The translations under genes were made by a program, and so were the position numbers. From the NCBI GenBank assembly GCA_029964075.1, contig CM057137.1:1426001-1490000 (forward strand): a DNA stretch of 64,000 bases, written 5' to 3'. Shown in pieces: positions 50,601-59,600 of the stretch; within the stretch, counting starts at the first letter, position 1, and each line of letters opens with the position of its first letter. The notes beneath the pieces are model-generated. The model was given only the letters and a program-made list of their open reading frames with translations, was not told the DNA's origin and ran no database searches. The stretch comes from Patiria pectinifera (Eukaryota; Echinodermata; Asteroidea; Valvatida; Asterinidae).

Positions 50601-53600
50601 GTAGATATATTTGTAAATTAAAGTTTAGAAGTTGTAATGAGTTTGACAAAACTGAGAAAAGTTGAAATGGTTTTGTGATGCCTTTGCAGTGAAGTGCAAT
50701 TTAGTGCAGCGAGTTGGTGCTTTAGGTTTGGTAACATTGAGAAATTGATGAGAACTACCGCGGTTCACACTGTTCTAATCAGTCGTGAAATCTTTCCTTT
50801 TTCTGCTTAGAGTTCATCCCCTACGTGTTCCAGATCATGTCTCTCATGCTTGAGATGCACACGAACTGCCCCGCTCCTTACATGGTCCTCTTCCCCCACC
50901 TACTCACCCCCGTCTTGTGGGAGAAGCAGGGCAACATCCCGCCCCTGGTCCGCCTCATCCAGGCCTACATTGAGAAGGGTTCGGCCGACATCGTCAAGGA
51001 AGGCAAAGTGGTGAGTCTCGCACTGCCCATCACAAGTCCTCAATACACAAGGCGTCCAAGTCTTCACAATCCAAAAAGTCCTCACAAGTTCATCTCAAGT
51101 CCTCACAAGTCCATCTCAAGTCCTCATAAGTCTATCTCAAGTCCTCACAAGTCCATCTCAAGTCCTCACAAGTCCATCTCAAGTCCTCACAAGTCTATCT
51201 CAAGTCCTCACAAGTTCATCTCAAGTCCTCACAAGTCCATCTCAAGTCCTCACAAGTCCATCTCAAGTCCTCACAAGTCCATCTCAAGTCCTCACAAGTC
51301 CATCTCAAGTCCTCACAAGTCTATCTCAAGTCCTCATAAGTCTATCTCAAGTCCTCATAAGTCTATCTCAAGTCCTTATAAGTCTATCTCAAGTCCTCAC
51401 AAGTCCATCTCAAGTCCTCACAAGTGCCAAAAGTCTTAAATAAACCCCATGGTCTCAAAAGTCCTCACAATTCTATATCAAGTCCTCACAAGTCCCCAAA
51501 CGTCCTCACAAGTCATCACAAGTCTATATCAAGTCCTCACAAATCCTTACAGTCCCCACTAGACCATTGCAAGTCCTCACAAGTTCTCACAAAACAAAAG
51601 TCAGTGTAATTGTTTTCCTTTACTTTTAGCTTGGCATCCTGGGCGTGTTTCAGAAGTTGATTTCCTCCAAAGCCAACGATCACCAAGGCTTCTACGTTAT
51701 GCAGAGCCTTCTGGAACACATGGAAGCGTAAGTCATAGCCCTCAAAATTTATTTTTACGGAACATCCAGAAAATTTTAAATTGTCCCGATCACATCATAA
51801 ATAACATCCCTCTGTTGGAATTGGAAATGCTCTTTGTGTTCAAAATGAATTGACCACGTTCACTGGTGCTTGTCTGACTCAGTTTGAGATAACCAGGTTT
51901 GATAACCAAGTGTGATAACTAGGATAGGTAGCTGAGTTAGAGTGTCCCGATCACATCATAAAGAACATCCCTCTGTTGGAATTGGAAATGCTCTTTGTTT
52001 TCAAAATGAATTCACCACGTTCACTGGTGCTTGTCTGGCTCAGTTTGAGATAACCAGGTTAGATAACCAAGTGTGATAACTATGTTAGATAACCAAGTGT
52101 GATAACTAGAATAGGTAACCAAGTTAGGGCAAAGTTTAAAAAAAGCTGGTATTGCAGAGACGACCTTACCAGAAGGGGTATTGACATCAAGAGTTCAGGG
52201 CTGCCACAACAAGTCCAAACTCTTGTGCCCTGGGATTTTGGTGACGTGGCTACCTTTGATGCAAATTTAACCTTTTTCTTTTGAAATTGTAGATTTTTTT
52301 TTGAAAAATATTGTCGTTTCTTTTGTGTTGACAGGTCAGCGTTGTCGGAGCACATTCACAAGATTTTCCTGCTGCTGTTTCAGAGACTAACCCACTCCAA
52401 GACCACAAAGTTTGTTAAAAGTAAGCACAAGACATTAAGAAACTTCTTTTCAGTCAGGTTTCAAAAAAAGAAAAATGCAGAAATGTAGATTGATACATGC
52501 CCATTTTGCTGTTATTTGAAATCCTGAACTGATTTATGTCAAAATACTCATGAACTCTTGTTTAACAAAGTAAACTAAAATGCCTGTGCTGTATTTTCTG
52601 AGCTCAGTCTTTGATCTTTTCCCCATTGTGTAGGTCTCCTGGTCTTCTTCAGTCTGTTTGCTGTCAAGCACGGCGCTGATTCCCTGGTCCGCATGATCGA
52701 AGAAATCCAAGCCAAGTAAGTCGGCATGATTAACGACTTGTTAATGATCCGTGACCTCCATCAAAACGAGGGATAAGTTGGAATATCCACATTTGAATAA
52801 ATGGAGCACTTTGTAGTAATGAGCCTCATTTTTCACATTTGCACTGAAATGTTGCAGTAATTATTACTGAATATCAAGCATTGAAAATGAACCTAACTTT
52901 AAAGAAATTTAATTGAAAAATGATCAGCACTTTTGAATAGTTTAGTAGAGCTACTTGAGAAAATCTCCATCCCTTGATGCTGGTAGAGCACGTCGCATTT
53001 TTTAACTGGAGCAAAAGTGTGTACCATTTTCTGCGTTGGAATTTTTTTTTTCAACTGGCTTTGAATTGGCTAAAGGATAGCTGTTCTTAAATTGTTGAAG
53101 ACTGATAACAGAGTTTTGTTTGTTTGTCTGTTTAGGATGTTTGGCATGGTACTGGAGAAGTTGTACATTCCCGAGGTGCAGAAAGTCTCGGGTCACCTGG
53201 AGAGGAAGATATGCGCCGTGGGAATCACGAAGATACTGACTGAATGCCCAGCGATGTTTGAACCAGCACTACAACCGCACTGGTGAGTAACAAGACTGGG
53301 AAAGTCTGGCAAAGCGGGTCTCAGTGGGCACTCATCCTCCTGAGGACGGACAGAGCACACTGTCCGAAACGTCGAGTTCTACACTCAACCAACCGGTCCT
53401 GTTCACAACCACACTTCTTCCAAGAAGAGTTTTCTTTGTCTGTTACCTGCAAACATTATAATTGAAGATTCTATTTAATTGATTCATCGGAATGGCTATT
53501 CACTGGTAGTCTTGTCCTTGCATTCTAGTGGTCTCCATAATGGGCGGGATTTAACCCATTCATTGTAACAGGGTTATCCTATATGATAGCACTGCCCGGC

Positions 53601-54913
53601 ACTCTTCACCTACAGCCAGTCCGAGTCACAAGCTTAAGTCAGTCCATTTGTGCATATTATGGATAACACTAATTGTGCATACCGTGCATACGCACGTGAA
53701 CCAGTGTACGTGTTCTACGTATTCCTGAGGACAGACACACAAAGGGAGAACAACAGATCCTTTCAGTCCTCGGGCGTTGGGTCTTTTGGTCAAAACGGGC
53801 CTCTGTAGTAAGTTCGTGAGCTTAGTCTATGGGAAAGTGTTATATTACAGGGACAAAGGGAAACACAAGCATTGTCCTAGGGAGTATAGTAAAACAAGAG
53901 CGTGTGTGTGCGCAGTGTGCACACGTGTTCCTTCAAGGAAGCTCTCGCGAGTGATTATGAAGCACGCCCTCTTTTGTCAGTACATGGAGTCCATTTGAAA
54001 CCACTGATTACTGTTTTGTTTTGTTTTCCCAGAATAAAAGCGCCCTCTTTTGTCAGTACATGAAACCACTAAGCGCCCTCTATTGTCCATACACGGAGTC
54101 CATTTAAAACCACCGATTGCCATTGTTGTTTTTTGCCCACCAGGACCAACCTTCTTCAAGCCTTAGTCCACCTCTTTGAGCTCCCGGAGGATGACAGTCT
54201 ACCGGACGATGAGCACTTTATAGAGATAGAGGATACCCCTGGGTACCAGACCGCTTACTCCCAGCTGGCGTTTGCCGGGAAGCATGAGACCGATCCGTTC
54301 AGGGGAGCGGTGCCCGACGCTAAGATCTTTCTGGCGCAGGGTTTGAAGAGTGTCTGTACGGCACACCCAGAGGTGAGAACCCTTCCAGTTTTATATTTTA
54401 GGAGTTTGTGGTTTCGGGCTAAAAAAAATTAAGAGGATTTTTTGAGGGGAGGGGCAAGGGGAAGGGAACTATTTATTTGAAGACCTAGTTTTGGACTTTT
54501 GTGCTCCAGAACTTTTTGTCACCCTACAGAAAGTCTTCCTTGTTTTAAGAATAGAAGTAAAAGATTGCGACCAACTTCACAACACTTCGCAAATTCTCGG
54601 AAGAAAAATTTATTTTTTCAAGAAAAAAGGACTGTATTATTTTCTGGGGGATTTTTCTTTAGAGTGGGTTGGGGTCTGAAAAGCTGTTGACAGTAAGTCT
54701 TTTGGCTGTATTCAGAATTTTTTGGAAATTTTTATTTAAAGTTGGAAACAGGGCTGTGCAGTAGATACCTTCCCTTGGTTTTATATTATCATCTCTCATT
54801 TTTGGTTTTTGGTTCTCTCCCAGCTGGTACAACTCATCAAGACTGGCCTCGAAGAGAAAGTGGCCAACTGCCTGCAGGTTTACCTGACTGCTGCACATAT
54901 CACCTTGGGATGA
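44467..54913 (+). CDS. CSE1L: exportin-2 (CSE1L/CAS), 5' part missing, 17 exons
   Basis: Exportin-2 is the importin-beta-family HEAT-repeat receptor that carries importin-alpha out of the nucleus bound to RanGTP. Joined exons: 44467-44634, 45204-45333, 45513-45578, 45737-45846, 46083-46175, 46366-46450, 46915-47113, 47850-47953, 49097-49194, 50209-50359, 50811-51010, 51630-51727, 52335-52420, 52634-52715, 53136-53282, 54144-54372, 54824-54913. They total 2136 nt (711 codons plus TGA); all introns are GT-AG and phases are consistent throughout. Human CSE1L has 971 residues, and this begins near residue 265. The importin-beta N-terminal domain is therefore absent, while most of the central Cse1 domain and all of the C-terminal CAS/CSE1 domain are present. 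Signature blocks include QICDNIALYAQKYDEEF, DAAIYLVTSLASK, SENEYIMK (here EENEYIMK), SKANDHQGFY, ERKICAVGITKILTECP and IEDTPGYQTAYSQLAFAGK. No frameshift or stop is seen. The 5' exons should be in or left of the gap. Confidence 0.97.
44637..44880 (-). mobile_element. two tandem tRNA-like SINE heads in CSE1L intron
   Basis: On the minus strand, 44732-44671 reads GATAGCTCAGTTGGTTCAGC (A-box) then GGGGTTCGAATCC (B-box). A second, more decayed copy lies at about 44876-44823 with AGTTGGTTCAGCACAGC and GGTTCAATTCC. Flanks are also similar, so the unit (about 150 bp) is duplicated in tandem; a stray AACCAACTGGGC near 44782 looks like a fragment of another. The cloverleaf is degenerate, so these are not tRNA genes. 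Confidence 0.65.
45204..45333 (+). CDS. CSE1L: CSE1L exon
   Basis: Opens LVSNAIQFLASVADRAHYKD and ends IVPNMEFR plus one base (phase 1). The exon's first nine bases are TTGGTAAGT, so a consensus donor sits 3 bp inside the acceptor. Donor GAG-GTACAT. Confidence 0.95.
45513..45578 (+). CDS. CSE1L: CSE1L exon (66 bp)
   Basis: Completes an alanine codon and reads SDEELFEFNPEEYIRRDIEG, then serine and one base. It matches the human acidic EEYIRRDLEGSD segment. Being a multiple of three, its skipping would keep frame. Donor TCAG-GTTGGT is weak. Confidence 0.94.
45737..45846 (+). CDS. CSE1L: CSE1L exon
   Basis: Reads DIDTRRRSACDLVKSLCKFF and ends SSYVGAMLE in phase 0. Corresponds to human DIDTRRRAACDLVRGLCKFF. 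Acceptor TTGCTAG, donor GAG-GTAATT. Confidence 0.95.
46083..46175 (+). CDS. CSE1L: CSE1L exon (93 bp)
   Basis: 31 codons, LYASNPTTNWKSKDAAIYLV to SKSKTQK, phase 0 at both ends. KDAAIYLVTSLASK is nearly invariant in the family. Confidence 0.96.
46366..46450 (+). CDS. CSE1L: CSE1L exon
   Basis: Reads HGTTEVRQLVNINDFFTLHI to LQSDK plus one base. Matches the human HGITQANELVNLTEFF segment more loosely than its neighbours. The intron that follows (46451-46914) shows nothing notable. Confidence 0.93.
46915..47113 (+). CDS. CSE1L: CSE1L exon (199 bp)
   Basis: Reads VDEFPVLKADAIKYVMAFRQ, then AESTVVHTYAAHAIERLFTV, ending GNGHG and two bases. HEAT-repeat region of the central Cse1 domain. Acceptor TTTCACCCAG, donor GAGC-GTGAGT. 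Confidence 0.96.
47430..47458 (+). repeat. AAT microsatellite
   Basis: An A8 tract followed by about six TAA/AAT units inside a CSE1L intron. Confidence 0.8.
47543..47625 (+). mobile_element. tRNA-like SINE head in CSE1L intron
   Basis: AGCTCAGTGGTCGAGTGGTA (D-arm/A-box), an anticodon arm CTGC-ACTTATAA-GCAG, and a T-arm around GGGTTCAGGTCCC follow in tRNA order. The anticodon loop has one extra base and there is no proper acceptor stem, so it is a tRNA-derived element rather than a working tRNA gene. Confidence 0.6.
47850..47953 (+). CDS. CSE1L: CSE1L exon
   Basis: Reads ISVESVKPHIELLLTNLFAA to EENEYIMK plus one base. Matches the human FVEILLTNLFKAL and SSENEYIMKAIMR region. Confidence 0.96.
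48762..49025 (-). mobile_element. tRNA-derived SINE, family B
   Basis: On the minus strand it runs from GTGGTAGAGGGGCC (A-box-like) through GCGGTTGGAATCCC (B-box-like) and ATGGGTACCTGATTCGTTC to a tail of GTACCTTTACCTTTACC repeats near 48762. The repeated TTTACC tail marks a retroposon 3' end. It lies in the 1.1-kb intron 47954-49096. Confidence 0.65.
49097..49194 (+). CDS. CSE1L: CSE1L exon
   Basis: Reads AIMRSLVMLKAEAVPYLQVI, ending KLLLVSK in phase 0. Matches human AIMRSFSLLQEAIIPYIPTL and KLLAVSK. Confidence 0.95.
49425..50160 (-). mobile_element. tRNA-derived SINE, family A, interrupted by MITE
   Basis: Minus-strand order: GGTTAGGGTTTATGACTCAT and a B-box GGGTTTGAATCC (about 50095), CTGGCCATA, then the inserted element. 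It resumes with GTGTGTCCTTGGGG, TGCCTCTCTCCACCCAGG, AATGGGTACCGGCATTAGCT, GTAACCTGCGATGGACTAGC and ATCCCATCCAGGGGGAATAG, ending in a TTTACTTTAC-like tail. It occupies most of the intron 49195-50208. Confidence 0.8.
49652..50078. mobile_element. 427-bp MITE with 35-bp terminal inverted repeats
   Basis: The ends are 35-bp inverted repeats starting TGACCTGTTCTGTCAAAA on each strand, with 32 of 35 positions identical by eye. The interior is AT-rich and non-coding. Flanks CATAT(A) and CATATG suggest a short target duplication. It sits inside the family A SINE. The superfamily is not identifiable. Confidence 0.8.
50209..50359 (+). CDS. CSE1L: CSE1L exon (151 bp)
   Basis: Reads NPSKPHFNHYLFEAISLSVR to ILTADIG plus one base. 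NPSKPHFNHY is invariant against human. The following intron (50360-50810) shows nothing notable. Confidence 0.96.
50811..51010 (+). CDS. CSE1L: CSE1L exon (200 bp)
   Basis: Reads EFIPYVFQIMSLMLEMHTNC, then PYMVLFPHLLTPVLWEKQGN, ending IVKEGKV in phase 0. Start of the CAS/CSE1 C-terminal domain. Its frame stays open for 142 codons into the next intron, which is a minisatellite. Confidence 0.96.
51074..51430 (+). repeat. 21-bp minisatellite in CSE1L intron
   Basis: About 17 tandem copies of a 21-bp unit (core AAGTCCTCACAAGTC) in the intron 51011-51629, with degenerate copies on both sides up to about 51600. Variants differ mainly by C/T changes. In the frame of the upstream exon each unit would read SPHKSIS. 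Confidence 0.95.
51630..51727 (+). CDS. CSE1L: CSE1L exon
   Basis: Reads LGILGVFQKLISSKANDHQG, then FYVMQSLLEHME and two bases. GVFQKLI-SKANDHQGFY is a family signature. Confidence 0.96.
51782..52110 (+). repeat. 161-bp tandem duplication in CSE1L intron
   Basis: Two near-identical copies start TGTCCCGATCACATCATAAA at 51782 and 51943, differing by a few substitutions. A smaller repeat of GATAACCAAGTGTGATAACT extends the second copy. The high identity implies a recent event. Confidence 0.9.
52335..52420 (+). CDS. CSE1L: CSE1L exon
   Basis: Reads SALSEHIHKIFLLLFQRLTH, then SKTTKFVK and one base. Matches human QIFILLFQRLQNSKTTKFIK. Confidence 0.95.
52634..52715 (+). CDS. CSE1L: CSE1L exon (82 bp)
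   Basis: Reads SLLVFFSLFAVKHGADSLVR, then MIEEIQA and two bases. Matches the human FLVFINLYCIKYGALALQEI region. The intron 52716-53135 shows nothing notable. Confidence 0.94.
53136..53282 (+). CDS. CSE1L: CSE1L exon
   Basis: Reads MFGMVLEKLYIPEVQKVSGH, then LERKICAVGITKILTECPAM, ending LQPH and two bases. KICAVGITK-LTECP is strongly conserved. Confidence 0.97.
53966..54143 (+). repeat. duplicated 3' splice-site region before a CSE1L exon
   Basis: A segment starting GCCCTCTTTTGTCAGTACAT (53966) recurs partially at 54042 and fully at 54075. The first copy ends in its own pyrimidine tract and CCCAG (AG at 54031-54032), the last in CCCACCAG (54141-54143), the acceptor of the exon at 54144. GAGTCCATTT and AAACCAC-GATT occur in both. 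Confidence 0.85.
54144..54372 (+). CDS. CSE1L: CSE1L exon (229 bp)
   Basis: Reads TNLLQALVHLFELPEDDSLP, then DDEHFIEIEDTPGYQTAYSQ and LAFAGKHETDPF, ending VCTAHPE in phase 0. Matches human LFELPEDDTIPDEEHFIDIE and DTPGYQTAFSQLAFAGK. The intron 54373-54823 shows nothing notable. Confidence 0.97.
54824..54913 (+). CDS. CSE1L: CSE1L last coding exon with stop
   Basis: 29 codons, LVQLIKTGLEEKVANCLQVY then LTAAHITLG, and TGA at 54911-54913. Matches the human C-terminus, which ends LQGYLQAASVTLL. The stop lies inside the first of three 3' UTR tandem repeats. Confidence 0.95.
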   Translation: MVQLIKTGLEEKVANCLQVYLTAAHITLG

Positions 54914-55265
54914 TGACAATGACCAATGACAATGACGTCACAGGTGGTGACATCTAGAACCCTCTCAGAGGTACCACTGAGCCAATTTCATGATCTTCAC
55001 CATTCCAACCTGAGAATGCCACCCATGTCACTTTGGGATGATGACAATGACCAATGACAATGACGTCACAGGTGGTGACATCTAGAACCCTCTCAGAGGT
55101 ACCACTGAGCCACTTTCATGATCTCCACCATTCCAGCTGATAATGCCGCCCATGTGTCACCTTGGGATAATGACGATGACCAATGACAATGACGTCACAG
55201 GTGGTGACATCTACAACCCTCTCAGAGGTACCACTGAGCCACGTTCACAATCCCATCATTCTAAC
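54895..55265 (+). repeat. 128-bp tandem triplication across CSE1L stop and 3' UTR
   Basis: Three copies with TTGGGA anchors at 54905, 55033 and 55162 (spacing 128 and 129). Each contains GATGACAATGACCAATGAC or a close variant, a full CRE octamer TGACGTCA (54933-54940, 55061-55068, 55190-55197), GGTGGTGACATCTA and CCTCTCAGAGGTACCACTGA. The first copy starts in coding sequence and carries the real stop. Confidence 0.95.
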
Positions 55266-55579
55266 CGGAAACTAGGACCAGTCAGTTAAGCTACATCCAA
55301 CTCAAATGTTAACGTACAGTTTGCGTCAACAATAAACTCAAGCATGAGCAGCAGCATGATCTATATGTACAAAATTTAGAAGCAGTCAATGCAGATTGTT
55401 AGTGATTGAATGTTTTCATTTCTGCACATCGCTGATGTTTTTTGTTGAACATGCCAGTTTCTTTCTTCAGAAATCTTTAGATCGTTTGCATTTTATTACA
55501 AGTTGTTCTTTACAGGGCAATAGGATATTTCTGCCAGTTTTTTTAGTTTACTTTTGCATTTTGAACTTAAAACATCGGA

Positions 55580-55585
55580 AATAAA
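55580..55585 (+). promoter_or_regulatory. CSE1L: poly(A) signal, proximal
   Basis: AATAAA about 670 bp past the stop, followed by GTGTG. A plausible end of a short CSE1L mRNA. Another AATAAA lies at 56099-56104. Confidence 0.5.
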
Positions 55586-56484
55586 GTGTGACCATTATTT
55601 GCATGGCATGTATTTATGATGTAAATTGTACAAAGTATTCCTTGAGGGCTTCTGCATACATGTAAGGCGTTGAGCCAAAAAAAGTAGGATAGAAAACGGT
55701 GACAAGCTGGGTCACCATAACATCAGGAGTAAAACCATTAACTTTTTGAAAGTATTTTACAACATTTACAAAGCAAGTTGCAGACCATGCGTTATGGTCA
55801 TATAACCCAAACATGACCAAAAAGTACAGCCTTATTGGTTAAGAATCTAGATTAAGATACAAAGATGTATTTCACATGTTTTTGGAAACTGAATTTGACG
55901 GCTTTATTGGTTATCTGTCTGCTTAAAATTGAAGTGAACCATGTTTGATACTATTATAATACCAAAAAATAGTCTGCTTTTTTGGTTTCAAAATTTATAA
56001 ATGGTATTTTCTGTCATTTGGTACATTGGCAGGCCACAGAGTATGGACCTTATGTATATCGGCCATCTTAGATGGCATCTTTTGTTTAATTTAGTAACAA
56101 TAAATGCACAAATGGTTCACTCATGCATATCCAAGGAAAACAAAGGCATTGCCGGCTAAGATGGCTGCTATGCCAAAGGTCTATCGCAACAAACAGTGTG
56201 ATAGGAAATAGAAAAAAAATATGAAAACTAAAATTAAAACGAAAACGAATTTGTTGTTCAAGATGAGGAACTCCGTGGGATATCAATGTTTATAGTAATG
56301 CAAAGCACACTTTTGTAAACTATGTCTGAATTGTTGGTTTTTGTTGTGGTTTGTTTTTTTTGATACAAAAATTGACTTTATGAAGGTCCAAAAATTATGC
56401 CGTTTTCTTGTGATTTACGTTTTCTGAAACATCAAATAAAATCTACCAATGGGATTATGTTTCTTGTAAAAAAATGTTGTTAAA

Positions 56485-56490
56485 AATAAA
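56485..56490 (+). promoter_or_regulatory. CSE1L: poly(A) signal, distal, likely main
   Basis: AATAAA (another at 56435-56440) followed 25-50 bp later by a strong GT-rich element (TTGTGGTGTTTTGTGTTTT), the classic arrangement for cleavage. It would give a 3' UTR of about 1.6 kb ending near 56510, about 100 bp before the satellite. Confidence 0.7.
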
Positions 56491-56605
56491 CATTTTGACA
56501 CAAAGATACTGGAATTGTGGTGTTTTGTGTTTTATTTATTCTTTTAAGTCTTAGTGCATTATATACAAATGCAATCGGTTGACAGTGATCTTTATATAGA
56601 AAAAG

Positions 56606-59600
56606 TTGAACTTGTTAAAATTGTAAGGGGTTAACCTTGCATTTTTAGTGAAATTGGGAAAATTTAAACTTTTTGGAAAAATTAAAAATTGTAAGGGGTT
56701 AACCTTGCATTTTTTATTTTTGGGTCAAAATTTGACTTTTCTGAAAAATTAAAAATTGTAAGGGGTTAACCTTGCATTTTTAGTGAAATTGGGAAAATTG
56801 AAACTTTTCTGAAAAATTAAAAATTGTAAGGGGTTAAGCTTGCATTTTTAGTGAAATTGGGAAAATTTAAACTTTTTGGAAAAATTAAAAAATGTAAGGG
56901 GTTAACCTTGCCTTTTTTATTTTTAGGTCAAACTTTGACTTTTCTGAAAAAGTAAAAATTATAAGGGGTTAACCTTGAATTTTTAGTAAAATTGGGCAAA
57001 ATCAAATTTTCTGAAAAATTAAAAGTTGTAAGGGGTTAACCTTGCATTTTTAGTAAAATTGGGCAAAATCAAATTTTTCTGAAAAAGTAAATAGTGTAAG
57101 GGGTTAACCTTGCATTTTTAGTTTTGGGTCAAAATTTGACATTTTCTGACAAATTAACCATTGTAAGGGGTTACCCTTGCATTTATAGTGAAATTGGGAA
57201 AATTTACATTTTTCTGAAAAATTAAAAAGTGTAAGGGGTTAACCTTACATTTTTAGTAAAATTGGGCAAAATTTAATTTTTCTCAAAAATTAAAAAATTG
57301 TAAGGGGTTAACCTTGCATTTTTAGTAAAATTGGGCAAAATTTAAATTTTCTGAAAAAGTAAAAATTGTAAGGGGTTAACCTTGCATTTTTAGTAAAATT
57401 GGGCAAAATCAAATTTTTCTGGAAAGTTAAAAAGTGTAAGGGGTTAACCTTGCATCTTTAAATATTTGTGTCCAAATTGGACTTTTTTGAAAAATTAAAA
57501 ATTGTAAGGGGTTAACCTTGCATTTTTAGTAAAATTGGGCAAAATTTAATTTTTCTGAACAGTTAAAAATTGTAAGGGGTTAACCTTGCATCTTTTCATT
57601 TTTGTGTCCAAATTTGACTTTTCTGAACAATTTAAAATTGTAAGGGGTTAACCTTGCATCTTTTTATTTTTTGGTCAAAATTTGACTTTTCTGAAAAAGT
57701 AAAAATTATAAGGGGTTAACCTTGCATTTTAGTAAAATTGGGCAAAATCAAATTTTCTGAAAAATTAAAAGTTGTAAGGGGTTAACCTTGCATTTTTAGT
57801 AAAATTGGGCAAAATCAAATTTTTCTGAAAAAGTAAATAGTGTAAGGGGTTAACCTTGCATTTTTAGTTTTGGGTCAAAATTTGACATTTTCTGACAAAT
57901 TAACCATTGTAAGGGGTTACCCTTGCATTTATAGTGAAATTGGGAAAATTTACATTTTTCTGAAAAATTAAAAAGTGTAAGGGGTTAACCTTACATTTTT
58001 AGTAAAATTGGGCAAAATTTAATTTTTCTCAAAAATTAAAAAATTGTAAGGGGTTAACCTTGCATTTTTAGTAAAATTGGGCAAAATTTAAATTTTCTGA
58101 AAAAGTAAAAATTGTAAGGGGTTAACCTTGCATTTTTAGTAAAATTGGGCAAAATCAAATTTTTCTGGAAAGTTAAAAAGTGTAAGGGGTTAACCTTGCA
58201 TCTTTAAATATTTGTGTCAAAATTGGACTTTTTTGAAAAATTAAAAATTGTAAGGGGTTAACCTTGCATTTTTAGTAAAATTAGGCAAAATTTAATTTTT
58301 CTGAACAGTTAAAAATTGTAAGGGGTTAACCTTGCATCTTTTCATTTTTGTGTCCAAATTTGACTTTTCTGAACAATTTAAAATTGCAAGGGGTTAACCT
58401 TGCATCTTTTTATTTTTTGGTCAAAATTTGACTTTTCTGAAAAAGTAAAAATTATAAGGGGTTAACCTTGCATTTTAGTAAAATTGGGCAAAATCAAATT
58501 TTCTGAAAAATTAAAAGTTGTAAGGGGTTAACCTTGCATTTTTAGTAAAATTGGGCAAAATCAAATTTTTCTGAAAAAGTAAAAAGTGTAAGGGGTTAAC
58601 CTTGCATTTTTAGTTTTGAGTCAAAATTTGACATTTTCTGACAAATTAACCATTGTAAGGGGTTACCCTTGCATTGATAGTGAAATTGGGAAAATTTACA
58701 TTTTTCTGAAAAATTAAAAAGTGTAAGGGGTTAACCTTACATTTTTAGTAAAATTGGGCAAAATTTAATTTTTCTGAAAAATAAAAAAAAATTAAAAGGG
58801 GTTAACCTTGCATTTTTAGTAAAATTGGGCAAAATTTAAATTTTCTGAAAATGTAAAAATTGTAAGGGGTTAACCTTGCATTTTTAGTAAAATTGGGCAA
58901 AATCAAATTTTTCTGAAAAGTTAAAAATTGTAAGGGGTTAACCTTGCATCTTTTCATTTTTGTGTCCAAATTTGACTTTTCTGAACAATTTAAAATTGTA
59001 AGGGGTTAACCTTGCATCTTTTTATTTTTTGGTCAAAATTTGACTTTTCTGAAAAAGTAAAAATTATAAGGGGTTAACCTTGCATTTTAGTAAAATTGGG
59101 CAAAATCAAATTTTCTGAAAAATTAAAAGTTGTAAGGGGTTAACCTTGCATTTTTAGTAAAATTGGGCAAAATCAAATTTTTCTGAAAAAGTAAATAGTG
59201 TAAGGGGTTAACCTTGCATTTTTAGTTTTGAGTCAAAATTTGACATTTTCTGACAAATTAACCATTGTAAGGGGTTACCCTTGCATTTTTATGTAAATTG
59301 GGAAAATTGACATTTTTCTGAAAAATTAAAAATTGTAAGGGGTTAACCTTGCATTTTTAGTGAAATTGGGAAAATTTAAATTTTTCTGAAAAATTAAAAA
59401 TTGTAAGGGGTTAACCTTGCATTTTTAGTGAAATTGGGAAAATTGAAACTTTTCTGAAAAATAAAAAATTGTAAGGGGTTAACCTTGCATTTTTAGTAAA
59501 ATTGGGAACATTTAAATTTTTCTGAAAAGTTAAAAAGTGTAAGGGGTTAACCTTGCATCTTTAAATATTTGTGTCCAAATTGGACTTTTTTGAAAAATTA

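Noticed and set aside
50825..51439. 204-codon open frame as a separate repeat-protein gene
   Set aside because: Its first part is the CSE1L exon 50811-51010. The rest is an intronic 21-bp minisatellite that is open only because the unit is a multiple of three.
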